A stretch of 64,000 nucleotides of DNA, taken from positions 1 through 64,000 of the forward strand of contig CAYSPS010000002.1 in NCBI GenBank assembly GCA_964432975.1, read 5' to 3'. Positions 54,363 through 64,000 of this stretch are shown piece after piece; the stretch's first letter is position 1, and each line of letters begins with the position of its first letter. The translations under genes and the position numbers were made by a program. Under the pieces are notes generated by a model that made no database searches, was not told the DNA's origin, and saw nothing but the letters and a program-made list of their open reading frames with translations. The DNA comes from CAYSPS01 sp964432975. GTDB taxonomy: Bacteria; Babelota; Babeliae; Babelales; UBA12409.

Positions 54363-54689
54363 ATGTTCAAAAAAATCATCTTATCATTCGCGCTTATAAG
54401 CGCATTAACCTGCCAAAATGCACTGGGAATGAATGGTGACCAACCACAACCTTCACGCACTGAGCTCGTTGTAGGCACCGGACTCGCGTTGTCCACCATC
54501 GCCGCAATGGCTGGTACCGTATATTATTTAGGCGTAATTGATAACAGGACGCGTCAGGCTCGGGAGCAGCGCAAATCGACCTTTCAGGCCACGCTCACAA
54601 AAATGCTTGCCGAGAGCAAAAACAGTATCGGGCTTGTCCCGGCAACACTTCTTGCCGCAACCATACGAACAAGAGGCGAAAAAAGTTAA
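54363..54689 (+). CDS. Small exported hypothetical protein
   Basis: A 108-residue protein. The leader MFKKIILSFALISALTCQNALG is followed by Met-Asn, again like its neighbours. One more hydrophobic helix (VVGTGLALSTIAAMAGTVYYLGV) is followed by a basic Arg/Gln/Lys stretch. AAAAGGG precedes the ATG. A very strong terminator follows. No function can be assigned. Confidence 0.68.
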   Translation: MFKKIILSFALISALTCQNALGMNGDQPQPSRTELVVGTGLALSTIAAMAGTVYYLGVIDNRTRQAREQRKSTFQATLTKMLAESKNSIGLVPATLLAATIRTRGEKS

Positions 54690-54731
54690 ACAAAAAATTT
54701 AAACCAAAAAACAATTATCGCTACGTTTAAT

Positions 54732-54781
54732 AAAAAGAAGTGAAGGCATGTAACGAACGTTACATGCCTTCACTTCTTTTT
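54732..54781 (+). terminator. Strong terminator hairpin, 23-bp perfect stem
   Basis: Arms at 54732-54754 and 54759-54781 are exact complements around the tetraloop GAAC. The stem starts AAAAAGAAG and ends CTTCTTTTT, so it carries its own T-run on both strands. Confidence 0.9.
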
Positions 54782-54840
54782 AAATATTATTTATTTTGGT
54801 ATACATGCTATGCAAAACTAAAAGCCGGAGGGTTTTTTTC

Positions 54841-56382
54841 ATGAAGCGCTTATGGTCAATTGCATGGTTATTATTTGTTTGGGCGATATGCGCAATACCG
54901 CCAAAAGTAACGGTCGTCATCGTTATTGATCAGTTTGCTGCACATTATGTACCAAAATTAAGCCAATATTGGCATTATGGTCTGCATACACTCCTACAAA
55001 AAGGCACCTATTTTGAAAATGCCTACCAACCGCACGGTATCCCTGCAACGGCTGTCGGGCACACGGGACTGGCAACGGGAGTACTACCCAACGTGCATGG
55101 TATCATTGACAATGCTTGGTATCTGCCCGATGGCACCAAAGTATCTGCTTATACAACGCCAACAAGTTTTGCACTTGTGCCTACTATTAATAAAAAATTT
55201 TTAGCCGAAAATATTCATAACAGCGCAATTGCTTTGTCTTTTAAAGAACGCGCTGCACGTGGTATGGCGGGCCAAGACATTCCAGCAATATGGTTTAATG
55301 ACCCCACGGAAAAATTTACCACGAGCAAACACTCGCCACTTATTGATCGCATACTTGAAACAATAAATAATGCACCCCTTCTCAAGCCACATAAATTGAT
55401 TTGGAAACTTGCTTATACCGATCAATCATATTATGCATTTAAACATATTAAAAACTATGCATATGCCAGTGAAGCAAGTCTCATGCCCCGATCGCGCAAA
55501 AAACAAAAGACAGAATTTTTGTCAGATCTTGAAAAAATGCCATACATCAACCAACTTTTACTCACTATTGCACGTGAGTTTATTGCGCAATCTCTGCCAA
55601 CAAGCGACGGGGGAGCACTTTTAGTTTGGATCAGCTTAAGTAGCTTAGACAAACTCGGCCATGTATTTGGACCAGAAAGTCTTGAAGCTATTGATACTTT
55701 GTATCATCTGGATCAGATGATCGGTACATTCATGACCAACGTTGCACATGATGTGCCAACAGAAAAAACATTGTATATACTCACGGCCGATCATGGAGTA
55801 ATGCCAATTCCAGAATTATCAACAAAAAATGACACAACCATAACACGCATTTTGCGCTCTAAACTGAGTAAAAAAGTAGAACATGTTATTGCGCATGAAT
55901 ATAATATCGCATCAATTTTTAAGATTTTTGATCCACCATTTATTATATTAAATCATGACGAGCTGAAACTTTTTTCGGCACAAAAACAGCAGGAAATCGT
56001 TAACCGCGTTATTGAAATACTTGAAAAGCAACCTGGCATAACCGCCGTACACCGACCTCAAGAACTTGTGCAAAAAAATTTTACATCAGGTAGTGCAACA
56101 GAATTTTTAAAAAATCACGTATTTAAAAATAGATCTGGTGACCTGCTGATTGAGTTTGCGTCACACACGTATCCATCAAAATATGCCACCGGAACTGGCC
56201 ATAACACGCCAGATCCAAACAACACGCATGTGCCACTTGCATTTTATCAGCCAGGAACATTTGCACAGCAAACAATTACACAACGCGCATATATTCCACA
56301 AGTGGCGTCAACCCTTCAAAACATTCTCACGCATACGCAGGCGCAACCTCAAATGCTTGCACCACTGCCAACAGCCATCTAA
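54841..56382 (+). CDS. Exported alkaline-phosphatase-superfamily phosphatase/phosphodiesterase
   Basis: A 513-residue protein from ATG 54841 with a GGAGG site; an earlier in-frame ATG lacks one. The signal peptide is MKRLWSIAWLLFVWAICA. It has the metal-site Asp in VVIVIDQF (near 27), the Thr nucleophile region GIPATAVGHTGLATG (near 65-79), ADHGVM (near 320) and the distal GTGHNTPDPNNTHVPL. The layout matches the type I phosphodiesterase/PafA-like alkaline phosphatases. It would release phosphate from organic phosphates in the periplasm or outside the cell. The substrate is not predictable. It is convergent with thioredoxin, overlapping by 4 bases. Confidence 0.88.
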   Translation: MKRLWSIAWLLFVWAICAIPPKVTVVIVIDQFAAHYVPKLSQYWHYGLHTLLQKGTYFENAYQPHGIPATAVGHTGLATGVLPNVHGIIDNAWYLPDGTKVSAYTTPTSFALVPTINKKFLAENIHNSAIALSFKERAARGMAGQDIPAIWFNDPTEKFTTSKHSPLIDRILETINNAPLLKPHKLIWKLAYTDQSYYAFKHIKNYAYASEASLMPRSRKKQKTEFLSDLEKMPYINQLLLTIAREFIAQSLPTSDGGALLVWISLSSLDKLGHVFGPESLEAIDTLYHLDQMIGTFMTNVAHDVPTEKTLYILTADHGVMPIPELSTKNDTTITRILRSKLSKKVEHVIAHEYNIASIFKIFDPPFIILNHDELKLFSAQKQQEIVNRVIEILEKQPGITAVHRPQELVQKNFTSGSATEFLKNHVFKNRSGDLLIEFASHTYPSKYATGTGHNTPDPNNTHVPLAFYQPGTFAQQTITQRAYIPQVASTLQNILTHTQAQPQMLAPLPTAI

Positions 56383-56714
56383 CTTTGTACTGCAGTTAAA
56401 AATTGTGTAACTTTGGCACGCAAATCATCAGTGTCTATATAGCCAATTTCTTTGCTTATTATGTGACCATCTTTCATAAAAATAAGGGTTGGAATTGATG
56501 TGATGCCAAATTTTATTGCCAAATCACGTGCATGATCAACATTGAGCTCAAAAAAATCAACGTGCGCATGAAAATCTTTTGCAATTTCGTGAAAAATTGG
56601 CGTCAATTGCACACACGGTCCACACCACACCGCATATGCTTTAATAACCACCGGACGCTTGTTGTTGGTTATATTTGTCTCAAAATTTTCTGGTGTCAAT
56701 TCTTTGATCATCAT
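56379..56714 (-). CDS. trxA: Thioredoxin
   Basis: A 111-residue protein with the active site AVWCGPCVQLTP and the cis-Pro loop GITSIPTLIFMKDG. No signal peptide, so it is cytosolic. The start MMIKE is preceded by GAAGGA. The exported TrxR-like flavoprotein at 34324-35337 is an unlikely reductase for it because of location and its altered NADPH site. Confidence 0.94.
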   Translation of the reverse strand: MMIKELTPENFETNITNNKRPVVIKAYAVWCGPCVQLTPIFHEIAKDFHAHVDFFELNVDHARDLAIKFGITSIPTLIFMKDGHIISKEIGYIDTDDLRAKVTQFLTAVQS

Positions 56715-56819
56715 GATTCCTTCGATTCAAAACTTGCAATGAAAGCGGCCGTTGCTCATTTTAGCAAAAAATGGTATACTTGATAATAGTAAAATTTATT
56801 TTTCAAAAGGAGCTTTTTT

Positions 56820-57506
56820 ATGATGTATTCCGAATATCCTGCCGAAAGTTCTGGCACGCTCTTGCGTCGTGTATTTGGTTGGATGACACTTGGCCTTGCA
56901 CTCACCGGACTTACTGCATGGACGGTTAGTTTGGTGCCACAAGTACGGTATATCATTGCGAACAAGCCACTCGTTGTTTTCTTGCTCTTTTTGCTCCAGC
57001 TTGGTTTGGTCATGTACTTGAGCATGGGACTTAGCCGTATGTCAAAAGAAACAGCGATTACCACATATGTGTTGTATTCGCTGGTAACAGGATTAACCCT
57101 CTCAACACTTATTCTATTTTTCACGTTTGCATCACTTGCAACAACATTTTTTGTCTGCGCTGGCATGTTTGGCGCCATGACAATGTATGCCCTAATTACC
57201 AAAAGTGATTTAAGCGGACTGGGCTCATTTCTATTAATGGCTGTCGTCGGTCTGATTATTGCCGGATTAATTAATTTCTTCTTGCGCAGTCCATCACTTG
57301 ATTTTGCGCTTTCGGTCTTTGGCGTTATCGTATTTACTTTGTTTACCGCTTATGACGTACAAATGATCAGACGACTTGGTATGTATATGTTAGATGATGG
57401 TCAACAAATGACCAAAGTTTCTATTATTTGCGCGCTGCGTCTGTATCTGGACTTTCTGAACTTATTCTTGTACTTACTCAATTTCTTCGGACAAAAGAAA
57501 GACTAA
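56820..57506 (+). CDS. Bax inhibitor-1/YccA-family membrane protein
   Basis: A 228-residue protein with seven hydrophobic segments. BI-1 family features include FGWMTLGLALTGLTAW, MSKETAITTYVLYSLVTGLTL and the C-terminal FTAYDVQMIRR with LRLYLDFLNLFLYLLNFFG. Bacterial members are pH-gated calcium leak channels or modulators of membrane proteases (FtsH). An AAGGAG site precedes ATG 56820. Confidence 0.92.
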   Translation: MMYSEYPAESSGTLLRRVFGWMTLGLALTGLTAWTVSLVPQVRYIIANKPLVVFLLFLLQLGLVMYLSMGLSRMSKETAITTYVLYSLVTGLTLSTLILFFTFASLATTFFVCAGMFGAMTMYALITKSDLSGLGSFLLMAVVGLIIAGLINFFLRSPSLDFALSVFGVIVFTLFTAYDVQMIRRLGMYMLDDGQQMTKVSIICALRLYLDFLNLFLYLLNFFGQKKD

Positions 57507-57520
57507 CGCCTCTCAAGCGA

Positions 57521-58156
57521 TTATTTAAAAAAGACAGCTCTGATCAAAATTGCTCCGGCTAAAGCAAACAGTATAACACCGGCTATGTGATTAATTGTCA
57601 GACTAGAACGTAACCCAAAACGTGCTTGAGCCCAATCTGCCGCATGTATCAATAATAGCCACCACAAAAGCTCACCGATGAGCAAGCCAATAACGATAAG
57701 TACGTTATGCACACCATATGTAGCAGGAATTGCGACGTGCAACGCAGAAAGTAATGTTGTCATTAAAAACAACGTTGCAGGATTTAAGAGCGCCAGAAAA
57801 AATCCCAAAGAAAAATCGTCGATTAACGACACTGTTTTACTGGAGACAATTCGTGGCACATGTTTTCTGCGCAGCATACGAAAAGACATCACAAATAAAA
57901 TCGTCGCAGCGCCAACTTGAAGATATAATTGATGTTTAAATAAAAATTCAGCAATAAAGGCCATTCCTGCACCAGCAATCGTTGCATAAAACACGTCAGC
58001 CGTCATACTTCCCAAACCAGTCACCAGTGCTTTCTTTTTTCCAGCATTAATTACTTTGCGCGTAACCACAATGCTGAGCGGCCCAATAGGCAAGCACATT
58101 GCAAAACCAGCAGTAATACTTTTAACAAAGGTTAATAACTCGGCAATGACCGTCAT
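57521..58156 (-). CDS. LysE/RhtB-family exporter
   Basis: A 211-residue inner-membrane protein with about six helices. The LysE start is recognisable: ITAGFAMCLPIGPLSIVVTRKVINAGKKKALVTGLGSMTADV. Family members export amino acids or small metabolites by proton exchange. The substrate cannot be told. The protein is convergent with the BI-1 gene, 14 bases apart. Confidence 0.9.
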   Translation of the reverse strand: MTVIAELLTFVKSITAGFAMCLPIGPLSIVVTRKVINAGKKKALVTGLGSMTADVFYATIAGAGMAFIAEFLFKHQLYLQVGAATILFVMSFRMLRRKHVPRIVSSKTVSLIDDFSLGFFLALLNPATLFLMTTLLSALHVAIPATYGVHNVLIVIGLLIGELLWWLLLIHAADWAQARFGLRSSLTINHIAGVILFALAGAILIRAVFFK

Positions 58157-58236
58157 AATCCCCCCTTTTCAAAGTATCAAAAATTTTAAATAATTGGCAA
58201 TAATTGAAAGCTAAAAACTTGACCACGTCAAAAGAA

Positions 58237-58266
58237 AAGACCACCGGTAAAAGCACCAGTGGTCTT
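58237..58266 (-). terminator. Terminator of the 58298-58783 gene
   Basis: AAGACCAC (58237-58244) pairs with GTGGTCTT (58259-58266). On the minus strand the stem is followed by a T-rich run (TTTTCTTTTG). Confidence 0.65.
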
Positions 58267-58297
58267 GAAATAGCCGTTATTATTAATTTATTATTAA

Positions 58298-58783
58298 TTA
58301 GGCTGCTTCTTTAAATATCTCTTCTAGAGAAATTTCCTCAGCAGCTCCAGTTTGTTCAGGAACCTCTACAGCTGCCCTCTTCTTGCTTGCCACTCCTTTG
58401 AAAGCATCAGGAATTGGTTCTCTTGAGCCCAGAAACACGGAGTAATAAAGATCTTTGGCATTCTTCCTATTATTTGGATAATATTCCCCCAAATCCAAAT
58501 CTACAAAATATGCCCATGAACCTTTACCAAACTTTTCTGAACACTTTTGCGCAAGATCTATGAACTTCAGTGTTGTCTTTTTGTTAACGGTAAAATCGAT
58601 TACCGAATATTCAAACGGATTACTGTATGACAATGGTTCCCTCCCTGCACAACCAATATTGAAAATGACATCGCCGTCTGGACGATTATGCAACTGAAGA
58701 AACAATCTCACCTCTCCATTAGACTTCAAGGCAAATACCATAAGCGTAAAACACGGCACAAGAACAAATATTAACTTCTTCAT
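58298..58783 (-). CDS. Exported hypothetical protein
   Basis: A 161-residue protein with a GGGAGA site before the ATG. The signal peptide is MKKLIFVLVPCFTLMVFA. The mature part is a mixed beta/alpha domain (EVRLFLQLHNRPDGDVIFNIG, YSVIDFTVNKKTTLKFIDLAQK, WAYFVDLDLGEYYP) followed by an acidic C-terminal tail. The function is unknown. Upstream, 58784-59046 (263 bases) is AT-rich, has no gene, and presumably carries divergent promoters for this gene and ybeY. Confidence 0.72.
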   Translation of the reverse strand: MKKLIFVLVPCFTLMVFALKSNGEVRLFLQLHNRPDGDVIFNIGCAGREPLSYSNPFEYSVIDFTVNKKTTLKFIDLAQKCSEKFGKGSWAYFVDLDLGEYYPNNRKNAKDLYYSVFLGSREPIPDAFKGVASKKRAAVEVPEQTGAAEEISLEEIFKEAA

Positions 58784-59046
58784 AAAAGATCTCCCTTATT
58801 TAAAAATTCACTCCAAATATCTGAAATCACCGATTCTATCGGCCACTACAATCGATAACCAGCTGATATTCAGTCAACCACCCCCCTTTTTTATGAATAT
58901 CACTTTTTAACATCTCTTTGAACGTAACACACATTAATTACAAATAGCAACATTTTTTGAAAAAATTTTTATATAACCCGTATTGCTAATGCCAATATTA
59001 GTAAAAAATTAAAAAACACCTAAGCTCAAGCAAAAAGGTTAAAAAT

Positions 59047-59529
59047 ATGATCACCATTAAAAACACACAAAAGAACATAAAAATCCCCGTTTCTTTTGTT
59101 CGTACATACATGCAAAAAGCACTCAGCTTACTTGGGTATCCAACATTTGATGTCGGTATTTGGTTTACCACAAACCGAACAATGAAAATTTTGAATAAAA
59201 AATATCGCCACAAAAACACGGCAACCGACATTTTGTCATTCGCCTATCATGCACATCATGATCCAACACAACGTATTTGTGCGCATATTCCTGAGGATAA
59301 AAATTTAGGAGATTTAATAATTTCAGCAGAATTGGTCAACAAAGCTGCGCAAGAACAAGAAGTTTCTTTTCAAATGCATTTAAAAACCATCTTATTACAC
59401 GGGCTTTGCCATTTACTCGGACACGATCATAATACACAACAGGATTTTAAGCGCATGCAAGCACTAGAACAAAAACTCTCTCGTACATTAGAAGCTAAAG
59501 CCAACAGAGAAACCAAATTTATCAAGTAA
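59047..59529 (+). CDS. ybeY: Endoribonuclease YbeY
   Basis: A 160-residue metal-dependent RNase required for 16S rRNA 3'-end maturation and quality control. The zinc site is HGLCHLLGHDH (H-x3-H-x5-H). Before it are TNRTMKILNKKYRHKNTATDILSFAY and LGDLIISAE, all hallmark blocks. The first 30 residues include an unusual Lys-rich start. It overlaps the convergent outer-membrane-like gene by 42 bases. Confidence 0.94.
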   Translation: MITIKNTQKNIKIPVSFVRTYMQKALSLLGYPTFDVGIWFTTNRTMKILNKKYRHKNTATDILSFAYHAHHDPTQRICAHIPEDKNLGDLIISAELVNKAAQEQEVSFQMHLKTILLHGLCHLLGHDHNTQQDFKRMQALEQKLSRTLEAKANRETKFIK

Positions 59530-60750
59530 AATGGATTGGCGCCCTTTGAAATCATGTTGATAAAAAAAGCCTATGCGTGGAACAAAAGCCGAATCGCTGG
59601 CAAAATCAAAGCCCCAGTCGTAACGTGCGTCAACCATAACGGTGTGAATCGTCCATGGGCACAACATAGCTGACGCTTGCGCAATTGCAGTGACATAATC
59701 ATTACCACAAATTGAAATCGTGCTTGCCCCTTGTTTTTGATACATGTAGCCAACATCAAAAGAAAATCCACGAATGATGTTATACGCACCAACATACAAA
59801 TGATACCTTTGTAAAAATCCCCAATCAATCAAGGTATTTGCACGTGCCAACAGTAAAAGTTCTGATTGATTATTGTCAGTTTTAATACGCCGCGTACGAG
59901 CATTACCAACAAGTTGTATAAAATCAGCTTCAACACCACCAACAAGATGATGCTTCCAAGTCAAACGCAAACGACCCCCAAAAAGTAGTCCTGGTGCACC
60001 ATCATAGCCAAATGGGATTGAAAATAATTTTGTTGTATCGACCCGACGCCCCGTTGGCAAAGAAAAACCTCCAAATGCAGAAAGCCTCACATCTGTAAGT
60101 ATTGGTTTTGATTGCTCAAAGTTGCGGTCCCAAGCAAGTAAAACATAGGTATCACCAATACCAATCCGCTTCCATCCAGAATAGCTATCAAGACACCCCA
60201 AGCGCCACGTCACACTGGCTAATTGATTCGTCAGTAAATCCTTAGTCAAATAATCTTGCTCACTTATTAATTGCGTACAATCTTGCCAAGACACGTTAGA
60301 AAGTCTCATGCGCACAAATGGTAAATATAATCCAACATATAAATTATGAATTAACCAATAACGTGCACCAATGCCAAATTCGGTCATATGAAATGAGGCA
60401 TATGGAATCATATGCCCACGCACACCATCATCAGATACGCCATTCAATTGAATTGCATATTGACCGATTTCAGAAGCTGGATCAAAACCACGCACCATGG
60501 CTAATGTATTTTGATCACAGTTGTAAATCTGCAATACGTCACACAATTTTGTATGATCCCAGCGCACCCCCTTTTCTTTAAAAGAATTCGCAGCATATGC
60601 CGTTATCTCAAAGACGCCCGGCTCTTGTGGTTCACCCCACAAAAATGAATCATAGGGTTTGATCGTATTAAGCGCAAAAAACGATGCCTGTTCAACACAA
60701 AACAAACTCACGAGCAAGCTGAGCAAAATAAGAGAGTGTTTACCAAACAT
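59488..60750 (-). CDS. Exported outer-membrane beta-barrel-like protein
   Basis: A 420-residue protein with a signal peptide (SLILLSLLVSLFCVEQAS). The body has many strand-length alternating stretches (YASFHMTEFGIGARYWLIHNLYVGLYLP, LSAFGGFSLPTGRRVD, HLVGGVEADFIQLVG, LYVGAYNIIRGFSFDVGYMYQ) and the chain ends FGFSVGFSF with terminal Phe. This fits a 12- to 14-strand outer-membrane protein delivered by BamA. The pore or adhesin role is unknown. It lies 20 bases after a large exported protein gene on the same strand. Confidence 0.78.
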   Translation of the reverse strand: MFGKHSLILLSLLVSLFCVEQASFFALNTIKPYDSFLWGEPQEPGVFEITAYAANSFKEKGVRWDHTKLCDVLQIYNCDQNTLAMVRGFDPASEIGQYAIQLNGVSDDGVRGHMIPYASFHMTEFGIGARYWLIHNLYVGLYLPFVRMRLSNVSWQDCTQLISEQDYLTKDLLTNQLASVTWRLGCLDSYSGWKRIGIGDTYVLLAWDRNFEQSKPILTDVRLSAFGGFSLPTGRRVDTTKLFSIPFGYDGAPGLLFGGRLRLTWKHHLVGGVEADFIQLVGNARTRRIKTDNNQSELLLLARANTLIDWGFLQRYHLYVGAYNIIRGFSFDVGYMYQKQGASTISICGNDYVTAIAQASAMLCPWTIHTVMVDARYDWGFDFASDSAFVPRIGFFYQHDFKGRQSILLDKFGFSVGFSF

Positions 60751-60770
60751 CGTGCCAATCCTTTATCAAG

Positions 60771-63741
60771 TTACTCATTAACGTGCATGCCAAAATTACC
60801 GTACACAAGCCATGCTCCAGAAGCATCTGAGCGCAATGGCGCGCTCATAATACAATTACTCGTTACGCCTGTCGAAACAGCAGTGCTGTTGTTTGTTGGA
60901 AAATGCGTAAGCGCTACACGCAAATATGGCGGCAATACATACAATGCAAGTGTGCGATGCGTGTCCACAGCACGCACAGCAAAACGCAGAGCGCCATCAT
61001 CAGTATAACCGCCACGTAACTGACCAAAACTGGCAAAGTACGTTAATAAACCTTTTTTATATAAATCACCAATCATTTGTACACTTGTATCGGTAACACT
61101 TGCCTCTTCTTTAATATACAGACGATAAAAGCATGCTTGCTCATAACCATGGTATGCAACAAGTGCAAAGACTTGCGCACCACTCGCAAAACTTGTTAGC
61201 GTATCACTCGTTGAACCAGCAAAACTCAAACTATAAATAGGCCCGGGTGATTCATTCAACACATATGGTACCCATAACGTTGGGCTATGAGAAATACTAC
61301 AGCCATTAGCAATGCGAAAGAGCCCGTTATTAGTAGCCAATAACGCAAAATTATTACCAATTAAAACATCAGAAAAACTTCCATAAGTTCCCAAATTTAA
61401 TTGTTGTGTCGCAGCAACAACAGTGTGCTGAACGACACCAGATACAAATGTTGCCGGATTAATGCTCACGCGATCAAGGCCACTTTGCGTCAGCACATAA
61501 AGATAATCACCAGCTCCTACAAGCTTTTTTACATACTTATAGTTACCGATAAGTTTGAATGTGAATCCAGTCGGCATACTTGTCGGCGCAAAACCCTGGC
61601 CGTTGGCATCTGATAACACAGCTACACCATTAACACCACCAACAGCAATCCAGGAACGACTACTATTGCCAAATACGGTTACAGCTGTTGGCGGACCAAT
61701 GCGCTCAAGCATCCCACCGCTTACGGTAAACACGCGTCCGGAGCCACTTGGAAATGTACCATTGGTGCCATGCGCAATATGGTCAGCAAAATCACCAACA
61801 TAGGGTTTAATCGTACCGATAACACCGTTAGTATCACCAGTTTTTGCAAGTGCAAAAAGACCATTGCCCGCTGCCAATAAAATTGTCGTATTGTTAATAC
61901 CCGAGTGCGGCATACTTTGAGTATTTAATTGTGAATCCAATGCACTGAACGCCTGTATTCCCCCTTTACTTGCCGGAAAAAACTGCGCAAAAATATTAAT
62001 TAACCCAACAGAGGAATCGCTCGTGGTACCTCCCAATAACCCATCTTTTGCATCGAGTCCCCACACCGTCTTTTTTACATTATTTACGACACCAGAACCA
62101 TTTTCACTGACAAACCAAAAATTACCATTCGTCCGGTCAATAAATGCAGNNNNNNNNNNGAGCAAGCTCTGCATTTCCGCTTACTCGAGTCCATGGAGTC
62201 CAGGCGACAATGCGTCCATAATTATCAAAAATGGCACGTGATTGAAATACGCCTGGTTGCTGACCAGGAGCAGCATAATCATACGGAACACTTACATAAA
62301 CAGCATCCCCGGCAACCTGAATATCGCCAATCAAACGGGGTGAACCACTTGACGTAATAATAGGCAAAGCTCCAGCCCCAACCAATGCAGCTGCATTAGC
62401 CAGTGTATACAACTGAGATGCGGTAGTTGCAGCACTCGTAAACGAACGCCACAAAAAGCGATTATCCCCGGTTACATTGTACGTTGTTACTGGCGCCACC
62501 GCCACATTTGCTGCTGTTCCATGTGCGGCATCAGTACGCCAATTACTTGAATTTCGATTATCAATCAACGGAATAGCACACACATAGTTAGCAACATCGC
62601 CCATAACACCATTTCCGCCATTCACAATCAAATACGAAAGCCCAGTACTTGTATGCATCGTGCGTACTTTATGGATTGACGCCGTTCCCCCATTCGCGGC
62701 ACCAATTAAACGATCATTTGAAGTTATTGCACCATCCGCAACAATTTTTTCAAAATGCAGCGCGCCAGTCTCATTCACGCGACCAACAACAAGAGCTCGA
62801 GCACCGTTTGAAGCACCGGCTGCTGCCGTAACCTGTAATGCTATATAAAGACACTGCAACGTGCTGTCCCAGTAAAAATCAAGCGGCGAACCAGCGACGA
62901 TTGTTGGATCACTTGAACCAACTTTAATCACTGTAGATGATCGATTAAGGGCAACCGCTTTATTACCAACAGCACCGGTATTAGCATTTAACATGCACAA
63001 GGTATAACCATATCCTTGTACAACAGAGCCAGTTCTTGTAAATTGCGCCATGCAAACGCCACTGTTGCCAGAACCAAAAGTCGATGAACCATTTTCCGTA
63101 ACAGCACCAAATGCAACATCGGGACTACCTGTCGCACTCAAAGCCGCCGAAGTCAAAGCAACAATGCTTCCAGCTGTTGCACCAGAAGCATCAGCAGGAA
63201 CCGCACTTGAAACCAACTTCACGGCCGTTTGTGTTGGCTTTGTTTTATCAACAAGCGTTACTTCAGGAAATGAATAAATTTTTTCAGTTTGCAGTACGCC
63301 GCCTTCATCTACCACAACAAACGGCACATTTATTTGTACGGGTGGTGCAGACACATGTGAGGCTAAAAATTTAATTTTTTTACCCGTCAAAGGATTTGCC
63401 TGATCTTTAACGCCATTAAGCGTCACCCTGCTGATCCCAATAGGAATAAATTGCGCCGCAATAGAAGAATATTGTGCGACAGAAAAAATATTGCCACTCA
63501 CCGCAGTAGCCGCACCAGTCGTAAAATGCGAAATGCCGCTTACATCAGATGTTGCGATAACCGGCCCAATTGCAAAACTAAATGTTGAGGTAGTTCCATT
63601 ATCACCGGTAAGAAGCGTTGCCGATTGCATACTCTGCATCAATAAAAAAAGTATCCAACATGCGCTCATACGGCTTATTTTTTGAAACTTTACGCGTAGA
63701 AGAAATCCGGTACGTCGCGCGAAATGCTTACGCATATTCAA
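60771..63741 (-). CDS. Very large exported protein, repetitive beta-rich (interrupted by a 10-N gap)
   Basis: Two open stretches, 63741-62160 and 62149-60771, meet at the gap 62150-62159 (NAELA | AFIDRTNGNFWFV) and are best read as one gene of about 990 residues. A leader follows a basic start (MSACWILFLLMQSMQSA). The body is Gly/Ser/Thr/Val-rich with recurrent strand-turn units (for example SWIAVGGVNGVAVLSDANG, LLAAGNGLFALAKTGD, FALLATNNGLFRIANG). These resemble beta-propeller blades in style, though no repeat consensus is clear enough to count. It is probably a cell-surface protein. It precedes the beta-barrel-like gene by 20 bases, so the two may form an exported pair (inference). Confidence 0.72.
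62150..62159. other. Assembly gap (10 N) inside the large exported protein gene
   Basis: Ten N of presumably arbitrary length. The frames on the two sides differ by the padding only. Confidence 0.95.
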
Positions 63742-63888
63742 ATCTCACATATTGATCATCAATTGGTCTTTAGAAGAACGATGTATAGTGTATCCAACTT
63801 TACAGATAATGCAAAAGCGCTACGCTTATTATGGTTCACTCTGAATAATTTCAAAAATATTTTCCTTAAAACTTGCATAGAAAAAATT

Positions 63889-64000
63889 ATGAGTCATGCA
63901 AAAATTTGTTCGGCAACAACCATTGGCGTTCATGCACGCGCGGTACACGTTGAAGTTGATGTAGCGCTTGGGCTCATTAATTTTTATATTGTCGGATTAC
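63889..64000 (+). CDS. ComM/YifB-family Mg-chelatase-like ATPase, N-terminus only
   Basis: Starts at ATG 63889 and runs off the right edge after 37 codons: MSHAKICSATTIGVHARAVH, then VEVDVALGLINFYIVGL. This is the conserved start of the YifB/ComM family (K..S.a..G......V.VEVd...GLP.f.IVGLp). ComM is a branch-migration helicase in natural transformation. The ATPase motifs lie outside the window. It is divergent from the large exported gene. Confidence 0.8.
   Translation, partial: MSHAKICSATTIGVHARAVHVEVDVALGLINFYIVGL

Overview
The window looks like part of a small, host-dependent bacterial genome, most consistent with Candidatus Dependentiae (TM6/Babelae). This is inferred from gene content and protein style, not from a marker phylogeny. 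It combines ordinary single-copy bacterial genes (ftsQAZ, rodA, a division-type PBP, bamA, mutL, recD2, ruvB, pheT, mnmE, rng, ybeY, rpmH-rnpA-yidD) with many lineage-specific exported proteins that carry short signal peptides and have no recognisable function. Five runs of N (four of 10, one of 64) and several frame breaks indicate a draft or metagenome assembly, so each frameshift below could be an assembly error.

Layout. 1-2225: two tandem paralogous exported proteins, the first cut by the window edge. 2432-6699: cdd, rodA, ruvB, yebC and yicC, bracketed by two copies of an intergenic hairpin repeat. 6947-10048 (minus): ftsQ-ftsA-ftsZ, with a frame break in ftsZ and a gap in ftsA. 10166-10369: a tiny cysteine-rich secreted protein and its terminator, overlooked by ordinary length cut-offs. 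10411-18899: mutL, an exported protein of unknown function, two small proteins, then the overlapping operon pheT-lspA-pgpA-comF. 18949-23652: an accessory island with two AAA/DUF4143 ATPases (one decayed) either side of tRNA-Arg, each preceded by a TGTCATAA palindrome, then an exported protein and a HEPN/MNT toxin-antitoxin pair whose HEPN gene is frameshifted. 23691-28992: a secreted PLD-like protein, two tRNA-Gly, a KhpB/Jag remnant, mnmE, a Pal-like lipoprotein and RNase E/G. 29081-36125: an exported protein, a GspF/PilC protein, YggU, PIN-PhoH, yidD-rnpA-rpmH, an exported thioredoxin-reductase-like flavoprotein and a TPR protein. 36227-44799: tRNA-Phe, two tandem small exported paralogs (one broken), bamA, ftsL-like and PBP genes, a VOC protein and an outer-membrane-like protein. 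44802-52572: recD2, a degenerate amidase-like protein paired with a GerMN protein, a giant MscS channel and a RecO-like protein. 52801-63741: three small exported proteins with similar leaders, a phosphatase, thioredoxin, a BI-1 protein, LysE, ybeY, a second outer-membrane-like protein and a very large exported protein. The N-terminus of comM/yifB lies at the right edge.

Together the genes suggest a Gram-negative-type envelope (BamA, a Pal-like lipoprotein, beta-barrel-like proteins with C-terminal Phe, LspA) with at least part of a peptidoglycan elongation and division apparatus (RodA, division PBP, FtsQ/A/Z). The exported proteome is large and lineage-specific. Many leaders end in a small residue followed by Met, which is unusual. 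No CRISPR array, transposase, rRNA or prophage was seen.
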